Shown in pieces: positions 1-8,611 of a stretch of DNA of 64,000 nucleotides (position 1 is its first letter; the number at the start of each line of letters is the position of its first letter). The notes below the pieces were generated by a model that saw nothing but the letters and a program-made list of their open reading frames with translations, had not been told where the DNA came from and did no database searches. A program made the position numbers and the translations under genes. Source of the stretch: Flavobacterium pectinovorum (GTDB lineage Bacteria; Bacteroidota; Bacteroidia; Flavobacteriales; Flavobacteriaceae). The stretch spans positions 62,001-126,000 of the forward strand of contig NZ_JAFEVZ010000004.1 in assembly GCF_022802975.1 (NCBI RefSeq), written 5' to 3'.

Positions 1-186
1 GTTCTACTCCCTTGACGGTATATCTGAAAGTTTATGGTTTATTAGATCCTCTTTTTTTGCTTTAGTGAGCTTTTAGTTTTTTGAGAAAATCCAGAGATAC
101 AAAAAAGAAGAAAAATAAATAACTTGAAATTTAATTTGCCCTATAAAACATCCATTCTTTTTAATATAATTCAATTTCGCTTATAA

Positions 187-360
187 ATGCCTACCAACAT
201 TCTGGGACTACAGCGGGTTTGGGACTAAATTAAGCCTTGTTTTCGGATTTGCCACCCGATAGCGAACAGGCGAAGTAAATCATCCCATCCCAAATACAAA
301 ACCAACTTTCTATTAAGCCCAATTGCCCAAATCTGTTTTAGCTGTTGTCAGATAGTGGCT
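187..360. repeat. cassette-like intergenic spacer, copy a
   Basis: This non-coding stretch shares blocks with 1495-1638: CCAACATTCTGG near the left end, AAATACAAAACCAACTTT in the middle and GCCCAAATCTGTT near the right end, followed by GCTGTTG just after the stop of the minus-strand gene. The ends (GCCAAC-like and GCTGTTG) are roughly inverted. It separates small orphan genes, like the spacers of a gene-cassette array, but I see no canonical integron attC consensus and no integrase here. In the first 186 bases of the window I see no gene. Confidence 0.5.
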
Positions 361-364
361 TTAT

Positions 365-1456
365 TTACTTTTCAATTAGTATTAAATTTTCTTCAATATA
401 TTTTTCTATTGATTTTGGTAAAGGCTGAAAATATTGATTGTTGACTTTCTCCCAATATTTATTTTTAAATTTACTTGGTCTTTTGAAAGTATAAAAATCA
501 TCAAACTGTTTTGATTCTAATTCATTTACATACTCTTTTTCAAGTAAATAAAATTCGTGTGTGGCTTCTACTTTTTGAAATTTGTCTTTTTGTTTTCTTT
601 TAATATCATAACTTCTAATTTCTTTAAAGTAAATAATGTTTTCTAAATTAATTTCCTGGCTCTCATTGTTTTCGTAAATCGAATTTATGGTATAATTATT
701 ATAATCTGTTTCCATTCCAAAAGCTTTCATTATTTTAGGTTTTGTTGTAGAAATGATTTCCAATTGTAAGTTAGATTTGTTGTCTAAAGTTGATATTGTT
801 CCTTTTTCAAAATTTGTTATTTTATCTGAAATTGTAGTTTTTAAATTATTTTCTGTTTTTAAATTATATTCCTTGTTTAGATTTTCAAAATTTGTAAATT
901 CATTAAATACCGGAACACCTGCAACCATAAAAAAGAAATTTTTACTTAATTGATTTACAGACTTGTTTTCAAATGAACGATTAGAAATAATTCTCATTTT
1001 CATTTTTCCCGACTTTAATGAAATGTATATCTCAGCAATTCCATCGATAAAATAATGGGGTCTGTCTTCATTGATCTGGATACTTCTAAAATATCCTTTT
1101 AACTTTAAATATTTGTATGTTTTGGGTTTGCTTATTACAACTTCATCTAATTCAATTGCAATTCTGTCTAATGCTATAATTGGTGAGTTTTTAAATTTTT
1201 CAATACTTAATTCAGATGTTATGTACAAACTATTTACAAAAGTTAAATTAGTTGCTTTAGAATTGTAAATTTTATTTTCCAGTTCTAAAGAAATAACTCC
1301 GTTAATATCGGAAACACCTATTAAATCTCCATTCTCGGAATAAATTTCCACAAACGGAACAAATTTTTCTGAAAACGTTTCCTTTATTTTATGTTGAGAA
1401 TATATTGATGAAAGCGAAAGTAAAATCAATATTATCGAAAATTTATATTTGATCAT
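365..1456 (-). CDS. exported protein with carboxypeptidase-regulatory-like domain, function unknown
   Basis: 363 residues. Residues 1-20 form a signal peptide ending at a Gln after SIYS, as usual in Flavobacterium. Residues about 33-60 (VEIYSENGDLIG, then DINGVISLEL) look like a CarboxypepD_reg-like beta sandwich, followed by a linker with ELDEVVIS, which in this phylum usually follows that domain. The remaining 260 residues are rich in Lys, Asn and Ile and I do not recognise them. No TonB plug or barrel follows, so it is not a receptor. It sits alone between two similar spacers, with no operon partner. It may be a periplasmic or surface-anchored accessory protein; function is not assignable. 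Confidence 0.6.
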   Translation of the reverse strand: MIKYKFSIILILLSLSSIYSQHKIKETFSEKFVPFVEIYSENGDLIGVSDINGVISLELENKIYNSKATNLTFVNSLYITSELSIEKFKNSPIIALDRIAIELDEVVISKPKTYKYLKLKGYFRSIQINEDRPHYFIDGIAEIYISLKSGKMKMRIISNRSFENKSVNQLSKNFFFMVAGVPVFNEFTNFENLNKEYNLKTENNLKTTISDKITNFEKGTISTLDNKSNLQLEIISTTKPKIMKAFGMETDYNNYTINSIYENNESQEINLENIIYFKEIRSYDIKRKQKDKFQKVEATHEFYLLEKEYVNELESKQFDDFYTFKRPSKFKNKYWEKVNNQYFQPLPKSIEKYIEENLILIEK

Positions 1457-1494
1457 TTTATATTTAGGTTATTGAATTCTCTTCTTTTTTTGCC

Positions 1495-1638
1495 ATTTTT
1501 GCCAACATTCTGGCGCTTGGCGAGGTTAGGGAATAAAGATCCGGGATTTTTCGGTTACACACAAATTTTACAAATACAAAACCAACTTTAAATTCAAACT
1601 AATGCCCAAATCTGTTGTAGCATCTATTAATGGATGGT
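1495..1638. repeat. cassette-like intergenic spacer, copy b
   Basis: Begins with TTTGCCAACATTCTGG about 40 bases before the ATG of the downstream minus-strand gene and carries AAATACAAAACCAACTTT and GCCCAAATCTGTTGTAGC, matching the order of blocks in the spacer at 187-360. The middle differs in length and sequence, so the two copies are diverged rather than recent duplicates. Confidence 0.5.
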
Positions 1639-1782
1639 TTATTTATTGATTTTTGGTAAAATTTCTGTTTCAAATATCTCAATTAATTTAGGAACATCTT
1701 TATCATTTTTTTGATATCCACCAGTATTTTTTGATTTGTCAAATGCTCCAACCAAATTTAGCTGTTGACGGTAGTTTTTTTT
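1639..1782 (-). pseudogene. 3' fragment of an unrecognised gene
   Basis: The minus strand is open for about 45 codons and ends KLIEIFETEILPKINK followed by a stop at 1639-1641, but there is no ATG. Its 5' side runs into a short piece of the spacer motif (TTTAGCTGTTGACGG, 1757-1771) directly behind the stop of the neighbouring gene. The simplest reading is a C-terminal remnant left when the cassette-like region recombined. The family is not recognised, and this could also be a chance open stretch in AT-rich DNA. Confidence 0.35.
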
Positions 1783-1784
1783 AT

Positions 1785-2204
1785 CTACTTATCTAATTTA
1801 TACTCTTCTTTGGTTATAGTGGTAGTCACATTTACGCCACCACTACACATACTTTTATAATATTCAGTTTTCTTAGGACTAAAATCAAACGTTGAGTAAT
1901 ATGTATACAAACCACCACTATAATATTCATTTGTCTCTTTTTCCGCACCCAAAAAACCATATTCTACTGTTTTTCTCATGTGATTTTTAGTATTAATCCA
2001 GGAAATTTTAAATTTGTCATTTATTTCAGAGTCAATTATCCAATCTTTATTTAAAGCTTCTAGATTGTTTTCTTTTCGCACATCATTAAAATTTTCACCA
2101 TATGTGCTTGATTTTTTAATTATTTCATCATAAACTGAACCTCCAAATAAAAGAACAAAAAATATTAGAATCAATAGAACTATTTTAAGTTTTCCAATTT
2201 TCAT
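1785..2204 (-). CDS. small membrane-anchored protein, function unknown
   Basis: 139 residues. Residues about 7-24 (KIVLLILIFFVLLFGGSVY) form one hydrophobic N-terminal segment, either a transmembrane anchor or an uncleaved signal. The rest is a soluble domain with a central IDSEINDKFKISWINT stretch and a Tyr-rich GGLYTYYSTFDF region. The architecture (one anchor plus a beta-rich domain of about 110 residues) resembles small DUF families common near orphan genes in flavobacteria, but I cannot name one. It lies between a fragment and a palindrome-ended spacer, so it is probably a single-gene unit. Confidence 0.5.
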   Translation of the reverse strand: MKIGKLKIVLLILIFFVLLFGGSVYDEIIKKSSTYGENFNDVRKENNLEALNKDWIIDSEINDKFKISWINTKNHMRKTVEYGFLGAEKETNEYYSGGLYTYYSTFDFSPKKTEYYKSMCSGGVNVTTTITKEEYKLDK

Positions 2205-2244
2205 ATTTTATGATTTAAAATTTAGCTTTTTAACTGTAAAATAC

Positions 2245-2379
2245 TGCCAACGCCCTGTGGCTTTGCGACAGTTGCGGAAATTGGAACTGCGTACACTCGG
2301 CTGGACGAAACGAAGTTATGAAAAACTGAACGAACTTTTACAACAAAACCAGCAAGTGCGCAAAACCGCTGTTGTTTTT
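2245..2379. repeat. palindrome-ended spacer, copy c
   Basis: Starts CTGCCAACGCCCTGTGGC followed by TTTGCG and ends CGCAAAACCGCTGTTG. The outer CAAC/GTTG and inner TTTGCG/CGCAAA are inverted, so the spacer can fold with its two ends paired. It lies in the same place relative to flanking genes as copies a and b (just after a minus-strand stop on one side, about 40 bases before the next ATG on the other) but its interior differs. Confidence 0.45.
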
Positions 2380-3852
2380 TTATTTCGTCTCAATGTCAAA
2401 TATTTTTTGTCCGTTTTCTCCTAAATAATGTTTCAATAAATTTTCGAAAACGCTTCCGCCTGTGTCTGAATTTGTAAAAATCAAAAGCCCTTGTTTTGTT
2501 TTTGGCAAAATAAATACAATTGTTTGAACGCCATTGTCTGAACCACCGTGAGACAATGCTATTTCTCCATTTCCTAAATCATAAATTTCAAATCCTAAAC
2601 CAAAATGCTTTCCTTTTGTACTTCCTATTTGGTTTTTGGTCATTTCTTCAAATACATTTTCTGATAAACCAACGCCATTCATTACACTTACCAAAAAATT
2701 ACCGTATTCCTCAACAGTTGTCAATAAATCGTCTGCAGCATTGGGTATTTTATTCTTTAAAGTTTCGTACGCTTTTTCATCTTTATCATATCCAATTGCC
2801 AATCTTGTGGTGTCCACATTTTTATCCCAAATATATTTTGTATCAGTCATTTTCAATGGTTGAAAAATAAGTTCATCAGCCAATTGTTGTAATGATTTTT
2901 TAAACTTCTTTTCCAATACTTTTCTCAAATACTCCATTCCCTCGCCCGAATATTGATACTTCGTTCCTGGTTCAAATTGAAAGTTGAGTTTTTTATTTTC
3001 ATTCATATATCGCCAATTTGGGAAACCTGTCTGGTGGCTCAAAACAATTCTTGTTGTTAGTTTTTTATTTCGTGGATCGTTGGCAATATCTGGATCAGTC
3101 CAATATTTATAAATGGGTTCGTCTAAATTCCATCTTCCTAAACTTACCAACTTTAACGCAACCATTGCTGTAACAGGTTTAGTTAAAGAAGCAACATTGA
3201 AAATAGTGTTGTACGGTGCAGAAATTCCTTTTGAAATTTCGCCAAAAACTTTTACTTGTTGCAGTTTACCATTTTCAATAACGCCAATTCCCAAAGTTGG
3301 GACTTTATTTTCTTTCAACCATTTTTCAATTTCAGTTTCGTTGTCAAAAATTAATTTTTCTGATTTTTTATTTTCGTCAGCTTGATGGTCAAAACTAAAT
3401 GAGGTAGTTAGTTTCCATTCGCTATTTTCTAATTGCCAAACGTTGGTAAACTTTGCAATTCCTCCTTGACTTTCTCTTTTTTCTGAAAATTTATGTTCGC
3501 CATTCTGAACCGCACCATAAAGAACGCCATTTTTATAAAGTGGAAATATTTCGGTGCTTTCTTTTACCAAAAATCGCTGAACTTGGCGATTAGTTTGGTT
3601 GTTGCAAATTCCATTTTTCAAGTCAGTGAGAAATTTTGTTTTATCAGAAATTCCGTCCTTATCGTGATAAAATTTAAGGTTGTCGCTTAACAAATTCTCA
3701 AACTGTTTAATATCGCAATGGTTAAAACCAATATCAAAAAGCAAACTGTCTTTTGCAAGAACGGTTTTGTATAAATCTGAATTTTTGTCAACTTGTGCAA
3801 ATGCAGAAAAAGTTGTCAAGAGAATAGAAAGGATTGTAAAAAGTTTCTTCAT
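2380..3852 (-). CDS. serine hydrolase (beta-lactamase/class C fold) with N-terminal NTF2-like domain
   Basis: 490 residues with a signal peptide (1-19, ending SAFAQ). Residues about 22-155 form an NTF2/SnoaL-like (DUF4440-type) domain: an initial helix, FENLLSDNLKFYHD, then a strand pair ending NVWQLENSEWKLTTSFSFDHQ. Residues about 170-480 are the beta-lactamase/D-alanyl-D-alanine carboxypeptidase fold: SLTKPVTAM gives the SxxK nucleophile, YQYSGEGM sits at the YxN position (Y-S-G here) and HGGSDNG at the KTG position. Families of this kind act as esterases or peptidases as often as beta-lactamases, so substrate is unknown. It has its own 5' region; a 66-base element shared with another gene lies 49 bases upstream. 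Confidence 0.8.
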   Translation of the reverse strand: MKKLFTILSILLTTFSAFAQVDKNSDLYKTVLAKDSLLFDIGFNHCDIKQFENLLSDNLKFYHDKDGISDKTKFLTDLKNGICNNQTNRQVQRFLVKESTEIFPLYKNGVLYGAVQNGEHKFSEKRESQGGIAKFTNVWQLENSEWKLTTSFSFDHQADENKKSEKLIFDNETEIEKWLKENKVPTLGIGVIENGKLQQVKVFGEISKGISAPYNTIFNVASLTKPVTAMVALKLVSLGRWNLDEPIYKYWTDPDIANDPRNKKLTTRIVLSHQTGFPNWRYMNENKKLNFQFEPGTKYQYSGEGMEYLRKVLEKKFKKSLQQLADELIFQPLKMTDTKYIWDKNVDTTRLAIGYDKDEKAYETLKNKIPNAADDLLTTVEEYGNFLVSVMNGVGLSENVFEEMTKNQIGSTKGKHFGLGFEIYDLGNGEIALSHGGSDNGVQTIVFILPKTKQGLLIFTNSDTGGSVFENLLKHYLGENGQKIFDIETK

Positions 3853-3900
3853 TTATTTTTGTCGTTCAGTTTTGCAGTGTCGTTTGGTAAAATAATAGCT

Positions 3901-4060
3901 AACTTATTTATACACGCTACAAAGTAGCGCCAATCTACCCGAAATTGAGTGCATATACGAATGTTTTTTACGTTTATATATTTTCAAAAATAACCAAAAA
4001 AGATTACAAAGCATCCAAGAATACTTAGTTAACTCTACTCCTTCTCAATAAAGAATGGAA
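3901..4060. repeat. hairpin-bearing repeat, copy 1
   Basis: Bases 3901-3966 are identical to 6721-6786; similarity continues weakly for about another 90 bases (ATAACCAAAAAAGATTACAA, CTCAATAAAG-like). The core is TTTATACA followed by a perfect 6-bp hairpin CGCTAC-AAA-GTAGCG at 3915-3929. Both copies lie 48-49 bases upstream of a minus-strand start codon. This could be a REP-like palindrome or a shared promoter module; I see no transposase next to it. Confidence 0.75.
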
Positions 4061-4578
4061 CACTTCGAGGAGCCGGGTTATCTATAATTAAGATTCATAA
4101 GAACCTTTTGTATTAATAGCCGCGTTACAAACGCTACAATTTATCTTTTAATTTATACAGGCACTCGTTGCAAACGAGCACCAGAACGGTGATAGCCAAA
4201 ACTCCATTGCCTGTAAAAATTGATTTTGCGGGTAAGGGCACTTATGCATACAAGTGATTGAAAAGACTTAAAAACCACGCTTAAAACTACTTCAAAAAAA
4301 GAGGACTATAAATCCTCTTTGTATTCTCTCTAAAATCTTAACGATAAGTGCATAGGTTGACGGACTTGTAATCGGTTCCGTTCAACAGGAGTTTCATTGT
4401 TGGTGCTGCGCACCCAACGAAACTCTAGCTGTTACCTGCCGTTTTTATCGTTAGCTTTATGTGAAAGCTACAATAAAAGCAAAATAATCAGTAATATGTT
4501 TCATTTTTTTAAGTAAAATGGTTCTCTCACTTTTTTTTTCTGTTTTTACATTTGTTGTATAAAAATAAACTTTAAAAA
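4061..4578. other. intergenic region with two further hairpins
   Basis: No gene seen. A third relative of the hairpin element lies at 4152-4178: TTTATACA, then CTCGTT-GCA-AACGAG, so the framework is kept while the stem sequence has changed. A long imperfect hairpin lies at 4389-4425 (GAGTTTCATTGTTGGTGC pairing with GCACCCAACGAAACTC) followed by TAGCTGTTACCTGCC, which is the inverse of the GGCAGGTAAC that precedes the second copy at about 6714. The last 60 bases are AT-rich and presumably hold the promoter of the lipoprotein gene. Confidence 0.5.
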
Positions 4579-5043
4579 ATGAAAAAAACAATTTTAATAC
4601 TTTCATTGTTACCTGTTGCATTTTTATCTTGCAACAATAGCACTACTGAAAAACAAGTTACAAACAATCAAATTAAAAACGAGAAAAATATGCAAGTTAC
4701 AGAAGAACAAAAAAAAGGTATTCTACATGCGATAGATTTGTACATAGAAGCTGGAAACAAAGGTGATGGCAAAATAGCAAAAGAAGCATTTGTTACAACA
4801 GCAACTGTGTCGTGGGTAGAAAACGGCAAATTAAAAAGTAGTCCAATTCAAGTTTTGTACGATTTTTTCGATCAGGGTGCTTTGGAATCAAGTTATGAAT
4901 TGACCTCCATAAATATTGCAGAAGACATTGCCACCGTTAGAATTGAATCACAATTCGGAACTGCTAAATTTGCTGATATGTTTGCGATGGTAAAAGATGG
5001 CGATAAATGGAAAATTGTAAGTAAAGTATATCACGCTAAATAA
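4579..5043 (+). CDS. NTF2-like (lumazine-binding-type) lipoprotein
   Basis: 154 residues. MKKTILILSLLPVAFLSC is a lipoprotein signal with the acylated Cys at residue 18. From residue about 40 the chain is an NTF2-like domain: helix KGILHAIDLYIEAGNKGDGKIAKEAF, then strands ending ATVRIESQFGTAKFADMFAMVKDGDKWKIVSKVYHAK, the pattern of the putative lumazine-binding family (PF12893-like). Such proteins are often small polyketide-cyclase-like enzymes or binding modules, and no catalytic residue can be assigned. It converges on the reductase gene and the two share a terminator. Confidence 0.75.
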   Translation: MKKTILILSLLPVAFLSCNNSTTEKQVTNNQIKNEKNMQVTEEQKKGILHAIDLYIEAGNKGDGKIAKEAFVTTATVSWVENGKLKSSPIQVLYDFFDQGALESSYELTSINIAEDIATVRIESQFGTAKFADMFAMVKDGDKWKIVSKVYHAK

Positions 5044-5060
5044 AAATTTACACTAAGTTA

Positions 5061-5099
5061 AAAAAGAGGCTGTTCCGATATTTTGGAACAGCCTCTTTT
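5061..5099. terminator. bidirectional intrinsic terminator
   Basis: AAAAGAGGCTGTTCC and GGAACAGCCTCTTTT form a perfect 15-bp stem with A and T runs on both sides, placed between two converging genes. The same GAGGCTGTT stem theme recurs in the terminator at 19737-19770. Confidence 0.9.
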
Positions 5100-5126
5100 C
5101 TGTTTTTAAACTTTTTGTTTTGTAAG

Positions 5127-5729
5127 TTACAAGCCAAAAACTTCTGCCAAATGTTTTGGATAATTTTCAAGGTCTTCTGCCATAGTTTTACTTCTAAATA
5201 TGTCAAAAGAATTATAGTCGGGTACAATGTCGCAACCACAAAAACGATAAGCACTTGTAATGTGTAGAAATAAATCTTCGGTTTCTTTACCTCGAAATAA
5301 ATCCTGATCTATGTTGCTAAAAGCTTCTTTTGGTGCATTCCAAGTACCACAAACCATAAATTTTTTGCCCAGTAAATATCCGCCCGAGCCGTATTGACCG
5401 GGGATTTCTTTTGACCTTCCATCATTGGCCAGAAATGTTTTGTTAGCCAAGCCAAAATTAAAAACTTCATCTACATATTTTTTGTGAATCCACGGTGCAC
5501 CAAACCAATTAAGAGGTGTTTGCAAAATTACAATGTCTGCCTGTAAATGCTTTTCTGTCTCCTCTTCAGGATTGTATCCCTCTTCAATTTTTGTATATAA
5601 AACTTCAAAACTCTTTGATTCAAAAAACTCTTTTGCTTTTTGAATAAATGAATGGTTTAAAGTTCCTTCAGACCAATTTTGGTAAGTTAAATGTGAATTA
5701 ATTAGCAATACTTTTTTTGTTTTTGTCAT
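5127..5729 (-). CDS. NAD(P)H-dependent quinone/FMN oxidoreductase (MdaB-like flavodoxin fold)
   Basis: 200 residues. The N-terminal strand KVLLINSHL and following loop bind flavin phosphate. VILQTPLNWFGAPWIHKKYVDEVF at about residues 70-93 matches the family pattern (P-x-W-x-x-P-A-x-K-x-W-D), and YGSGGYLLGKK follows the second flavin loop. Family members (PF02525, MdaB type) reduce quinones or nitroaromatics by two electrons and act against oxidative or electrophile stress in the cytoplasm. The AraC regulator gene lies 86 bases upstream on the same strand and is a likely controller. Alternative: a general NADPH azoreductase. Confidence 0.82.
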   Translation of the reverse strand: MTKTKKVLLINSHLTYQNWSEGTLNHSFIQKAKEFFESKSFEVLYTKIEEGYNPEEETEKHLQADIVILQTPLNWFGAPWIHKKYVDEVFNFGLANKTFLANDGRSKEIPGQYGSGGYLLGKKFMVCGTWNAPKEAFSNIDQDLFRGKETEDLFLHITSAYRFCGCDIVPDYNSFDIFRSKTMAEDLENYPKHLAEVFGL

Positions 5730-5815
5730 TTTTAATTTGTCTTTTAATTAATGCACAAAATTAAAACACCGTGTTACGATGACAGAAAACATAATACTAA
5801 AAAAAATGAAACAAA

Positions 5816-6673
5816 TTACTGATTATTCGATTTCAACTGGTATTCTTTTGGTGTAAGATTTACTTTTTTCTTGAAGAGTTTGGTAAAGTAAGTAGGATAT
5901 TCAAAACCTAATTCGTAAGCTACTTCGGCACTACTTATTTTTGGCTTTCTCTCTAATAATTCCTTGGCCTTTTTTATCACAAATTCGTGAATATTCTCTA
6001 TGGCAGATTTTTGAGTAAAATGTTTAATGATGTCGCCAAAGTAATTAGGTGTTAGTCCTAATTTATCTGCAAAATATTGAACATTAGGCATTTGATTTAC
6101 AGGTTGATTGTAGTAGTCTTTCAAACTTTGTTGAAAGTTGATTACAATCTGATTGTATTGTTTTGTATCGGTAGAAAATTGTCTTTTATAAAATGCTTCT
6201 ACCAACGAAAGCAATACATTTACATAAGGAAGCAGAACAGACCAATTTTGTTTGTCTTGATGATAATATTTTATCATCATATTGAATAAAGTGCTAATTT
6301 CATTTAGTTCATTTTCGTTTAAAAATAAAGCTTCGTGTTGTCCGTAGTCTAAATAATTTTTAAACAAAAAACGATTTTCTTCAATAATTTTTTTGGAAAT
6401 ATGCAGGTACATTCCACTAAAAGTAGGTTCTACATTCCATTCGAAAGCCATTTCTGGACTGTTTAAAAACACTGCGGTTTTAGGTTGTGCATCAGGCGTT
6501 GTTTTATCTGTAAAGTTTATCTTAAAAGAAACGATATAAAAGTCAATCATTACAGGTTCAGATTTCAATAGCATATTGACTGGTTCGTAATATCCCATAT
6601 CAATGTCATTGTCCAATGGTTTTTCAGCACCTATGTATTGGTTGAATGTTTTAAAGTCAGTGAATGTTGTCAT
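5816..6673 (-). CDS. AraC-family transcriptional regulator
   Basis: 285 residues. The N-terminal about 180 residues form a cupin-like sensor region (AVFLNSPEMAFEWNVEP, FSGMYLHISKKI). The C-terminal about 100 residues carry the double helix-turn-helix: QYFADKLGLTPNYFGDIIKHFT as the first HTH, and KISSAEVAYELGFEYPTYFTKLFKK, then LTPKEYQ, as the second, typical of AraC/XylS. It lies just upstream of the MdaB-like gene on the same strand, so it probably controls that gene in response to an electrophile or drug-like compound; the ligand is unknown. Confidence 0.88.
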   Translation of the reverse strand: MTTFTDFKTFNQYIGAEKPLDNDIDMGYYEPVNMLLKSEPVMIDFYIVSFKINFTDKTTPDAQPKTAVFLNSPEMAFEWNVEPTFSGMYLHISKKIIEENRFLFKNYLDYGQHEALFLNENELNEISTLFNMMIKYYHQDKQNWSVLLPYVNVLLSLVEAFYKRQFSTDTKQYNQIVINFQQSLKDYYNQPVNQMPNVQYFADKLGLTPNYFGDIIKHFTQKSAIENIHEFVIKKAKELLERKPKISSAEVAYELGFEYPTYFTKLFKKKVNLTPKEYQLKSNNQ

Positions 6674-6720
6674 TTAGTCGTCTGTTTCTTGTTTGTTCGG
6701 TCGCTCTGAAAATGGCAGGT

Positions 6721-6880
6721 AACTTATTTATACACGCTACAAAGTAGCGCCAATCTACCCGAAATTGAGTGCATATACGAATGTTTGTTATCTTTATATC
6801 TTCAAAAATAACCAAAAAAGATTACAAAGAATATTTTGTTACCTCTACCCTTCTTAATAAAGTAATTGCATAAGCAGGTA
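6721..6880. repeat. hairpin-bearing repeat, copy 2
   Basis: Bases 6721-6786 are identical to 3901-3966, including hairpin CGCTAC-AAA-GTAGCG at 6735-6749. It is preceded by GGCAGGTAAC (about 6714) and followed at 6871-6880 by the related AGCAGGTAAT. The element begins 48 bases upstream of the AraC start codon. The rest of the 6674-7009 gap shows no gene. Confidence 0.75.
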
Positions 6881-7009
6881 ATTATTTAAAGTCGGGAGAC
6901 TTTCAGGGGTTTTGAATTTACAAGAGCATAAACAAATTACGGCAAAGTCGCAAACATGCACAGCGTTAGGAAGCAAATTTCGGAAAACTATTTCAATTGC
7001 AAAGGACAC

Positions 7010-8611
7010 TTACTCTTCATACATCTCCATCCACAATCTCGTTTCTTCTAAATCCAGTTCTTTCTCAATTTTCCTGAAAATCTCCTCGTTGACAGCACCT
7101 GATTTATGCATCGATTCCAGTTTATTCCTTTCTACATTAAGCAAATCGATTTGAAGTTTAGTAAAATCGTTGAAGATCTCCCCCCCTATCAAATTTCCTT
7201 TGCCGAAGAAGTTGGCCGGAAGTTCTGTTTTTTGGAGGCGATTGAATTTTACTTCATATTTACTTTTAATATTGTGGAGTAAATCATCATTGACCAGCGA
7301 GAAATTATCTTCGATATGGGTAATAGTCTGGGAAACAATTATATTTCGAATCTCATATTCTTCTGCAAGGATTGAGTATTTTTCAATTTTTAATTTCTTA
7401 ATCAGCCATGGTAAACTAAATCCCTGAATAACCAAAGTAGAAAGTATGACACAAAATACCAGATAAATAATGAGGTTTCGTAAAGGAAATTCTTCAGTTT
7501 CGTTCATCATTAGCGGAAGTGCCAAAGCAGCTGCCATTGATACCACACCACGCATTCCTGACCAGCCAAAAATAATCATGTTTCGAAAATCGAATTCTTC
7601 CTGAAGGCGAATCTTTTTACTAATCATCCTGGGAAGCAATGCTACGGGAATCACCCATAAAAAACGCACCAAAATTACCGTCACACTAACCAAAAATCCC
7701 CAAACAAACAAAGACCAGCCGGAATAATCTTCAATTCCTGAAATAATTTGCCGCAACTGTAAACCGATTAAGATAAAAATCAATCCGTTTAAAATATTGG
7801 TTAAAACACTCCAGATCGTTCCTGTCATGATTCGGCTTTCATGCGAGAAAATGGTACCCGATCTTGCGGAAAGGAAAAGTCCGGTTGCTACTACTGCCAG
7901 AACTCCCGAAGCTTTAAAATGTTCTGCAATTAAATACGAAGCAAAGGGTGTCAATAATGTTAAAGTAGCTTCGATAACTTCATCGCACACAAATCTTTTA
8001 TGGATAAAACTCATTATGTACCCCACAACCAAACCAATAGCAATTCCAAGAACTGACATGACAACAAAATTCAATCCTGCCTGCCAAAGCACAAAATTTC
8101 CCGCTGTAATAGCCGTCAGCGCATATTTATAGGCCACCAAACCACTAGCATCATTCAAAAGACTTTCACCTTCAAGTATTGCAATCAATCTGGGATGTAA
8201 ACCCAGGCCTTTTGTGATTGAAGTTGCCGAAACCGCATCCGGAGGGGAAACAATTGCTCCTAAAAGAAAAGCTAACGGCCAGGAAATATCATCAATGAGC
8301 ATGTGGGCGACAATTGCAACCGCAACGGTTGTAAATAGCACTAAACCCACAGCAGCCAAAGTAATAGGCCGAATGGTTTGTTTAAAATCAGACCAACTGG
8401 TATACCACGCGGCATGATATAAGAGTGGCGGAAGAAAGATAATAAAAACGACTTCGGGACTTAAAGCAATTACCGGAAGTCCCGGGATAACACTAATAAT
8501 AACCCCGCAAATCACCAATACAATAGGAATGGGGAAATTGTATCTTTTGCTTATGAGGCTCAAGAAAGCAACCCCAAATAGTAACATAATAATTACGGTA
8601 ATATTTTCCAT
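7010..8611 (-). CDS. Na+/H+ antiporter, CPA1 family
   Basis: 533 residues with about 12 hydrophobic segments in the first 410 and a soluble C-terminal tail of about 120. Family signatures visible: FLPPLLYHAAWYTSW early, GAIVSPPDAVSATSI, then ESLLNDASGLVAYKYA, whose Asn-Asp pair is the ion-binding/protonation site in CPA1 exchangers. The segment RNMIIFGWSGMRGVVSMAAALALP is the conserved RG(V/A)V helix. It exchanges cytoplasmic Na+ (or K+) for protons at the inner membrane for pH and salt homeostasis. It stands alone, with no operon partner close on either side. Confidence 0.92.
   Translation of the reverse strand: MENITVIIMLLFGVAFLSLISKRYNFPIPIVLVICGVIISVIPGLPVIALSPEVVFIIFLPPLLYHAAWYTSWSDFKQTIRPITLAAVGLVLFTTVAVAIVAHMLIDDISWPLAFLLGAIVSPPDAVSATSITKGLGLHPRLIAILEGESLLNDASGLVAYKYALTAITAGNFVLWQAGLNFVVMSVLGIAIGLVVGYIMSFIHKRFVCDEVIEATLTLLTPFASYLIAEHFKASGVLAVVATGLFLSARSGTIFSHESRIMTGTIWSVLTNILNGLIFILIGLQLRQIISGIEDYSGWSLFVWGFLVSVTVILVRFLWVIPVALLPRMISKKIRLQEEFDFRNMIIFGWSGMRGVVSMAAALALPLMMNETEEFPLRNLIIYLVFCVILSTLVIQGFSLPWLIKKLKIEKYSILAEEYEIRNIIVSQTITHIEDNFSLVNDDLLHNIKSKYEVKFNRLQKTELPANFFGKGNLIGGEIFNDFTKLQIDLLNVERNKLESMHKSGAVNEEIFRKIEKELDLEETRLWMEMYEE

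Noticed and set aside
187-2379. Classical integron attC sites
   Set aside because: The spacer ends do not match the RYYYAAC / GTTRRRY core boxes and no integrase is in the window, so I report only cassette-like spacers.
3901-6786. 66-base direct repeats as attachment sites of a small island
   Set aside because: The repeats sit at equal distance from gene starts and a third variant exists nearby; this fits a dispersed hairpin element better than att sites, and no integrase lies between them.
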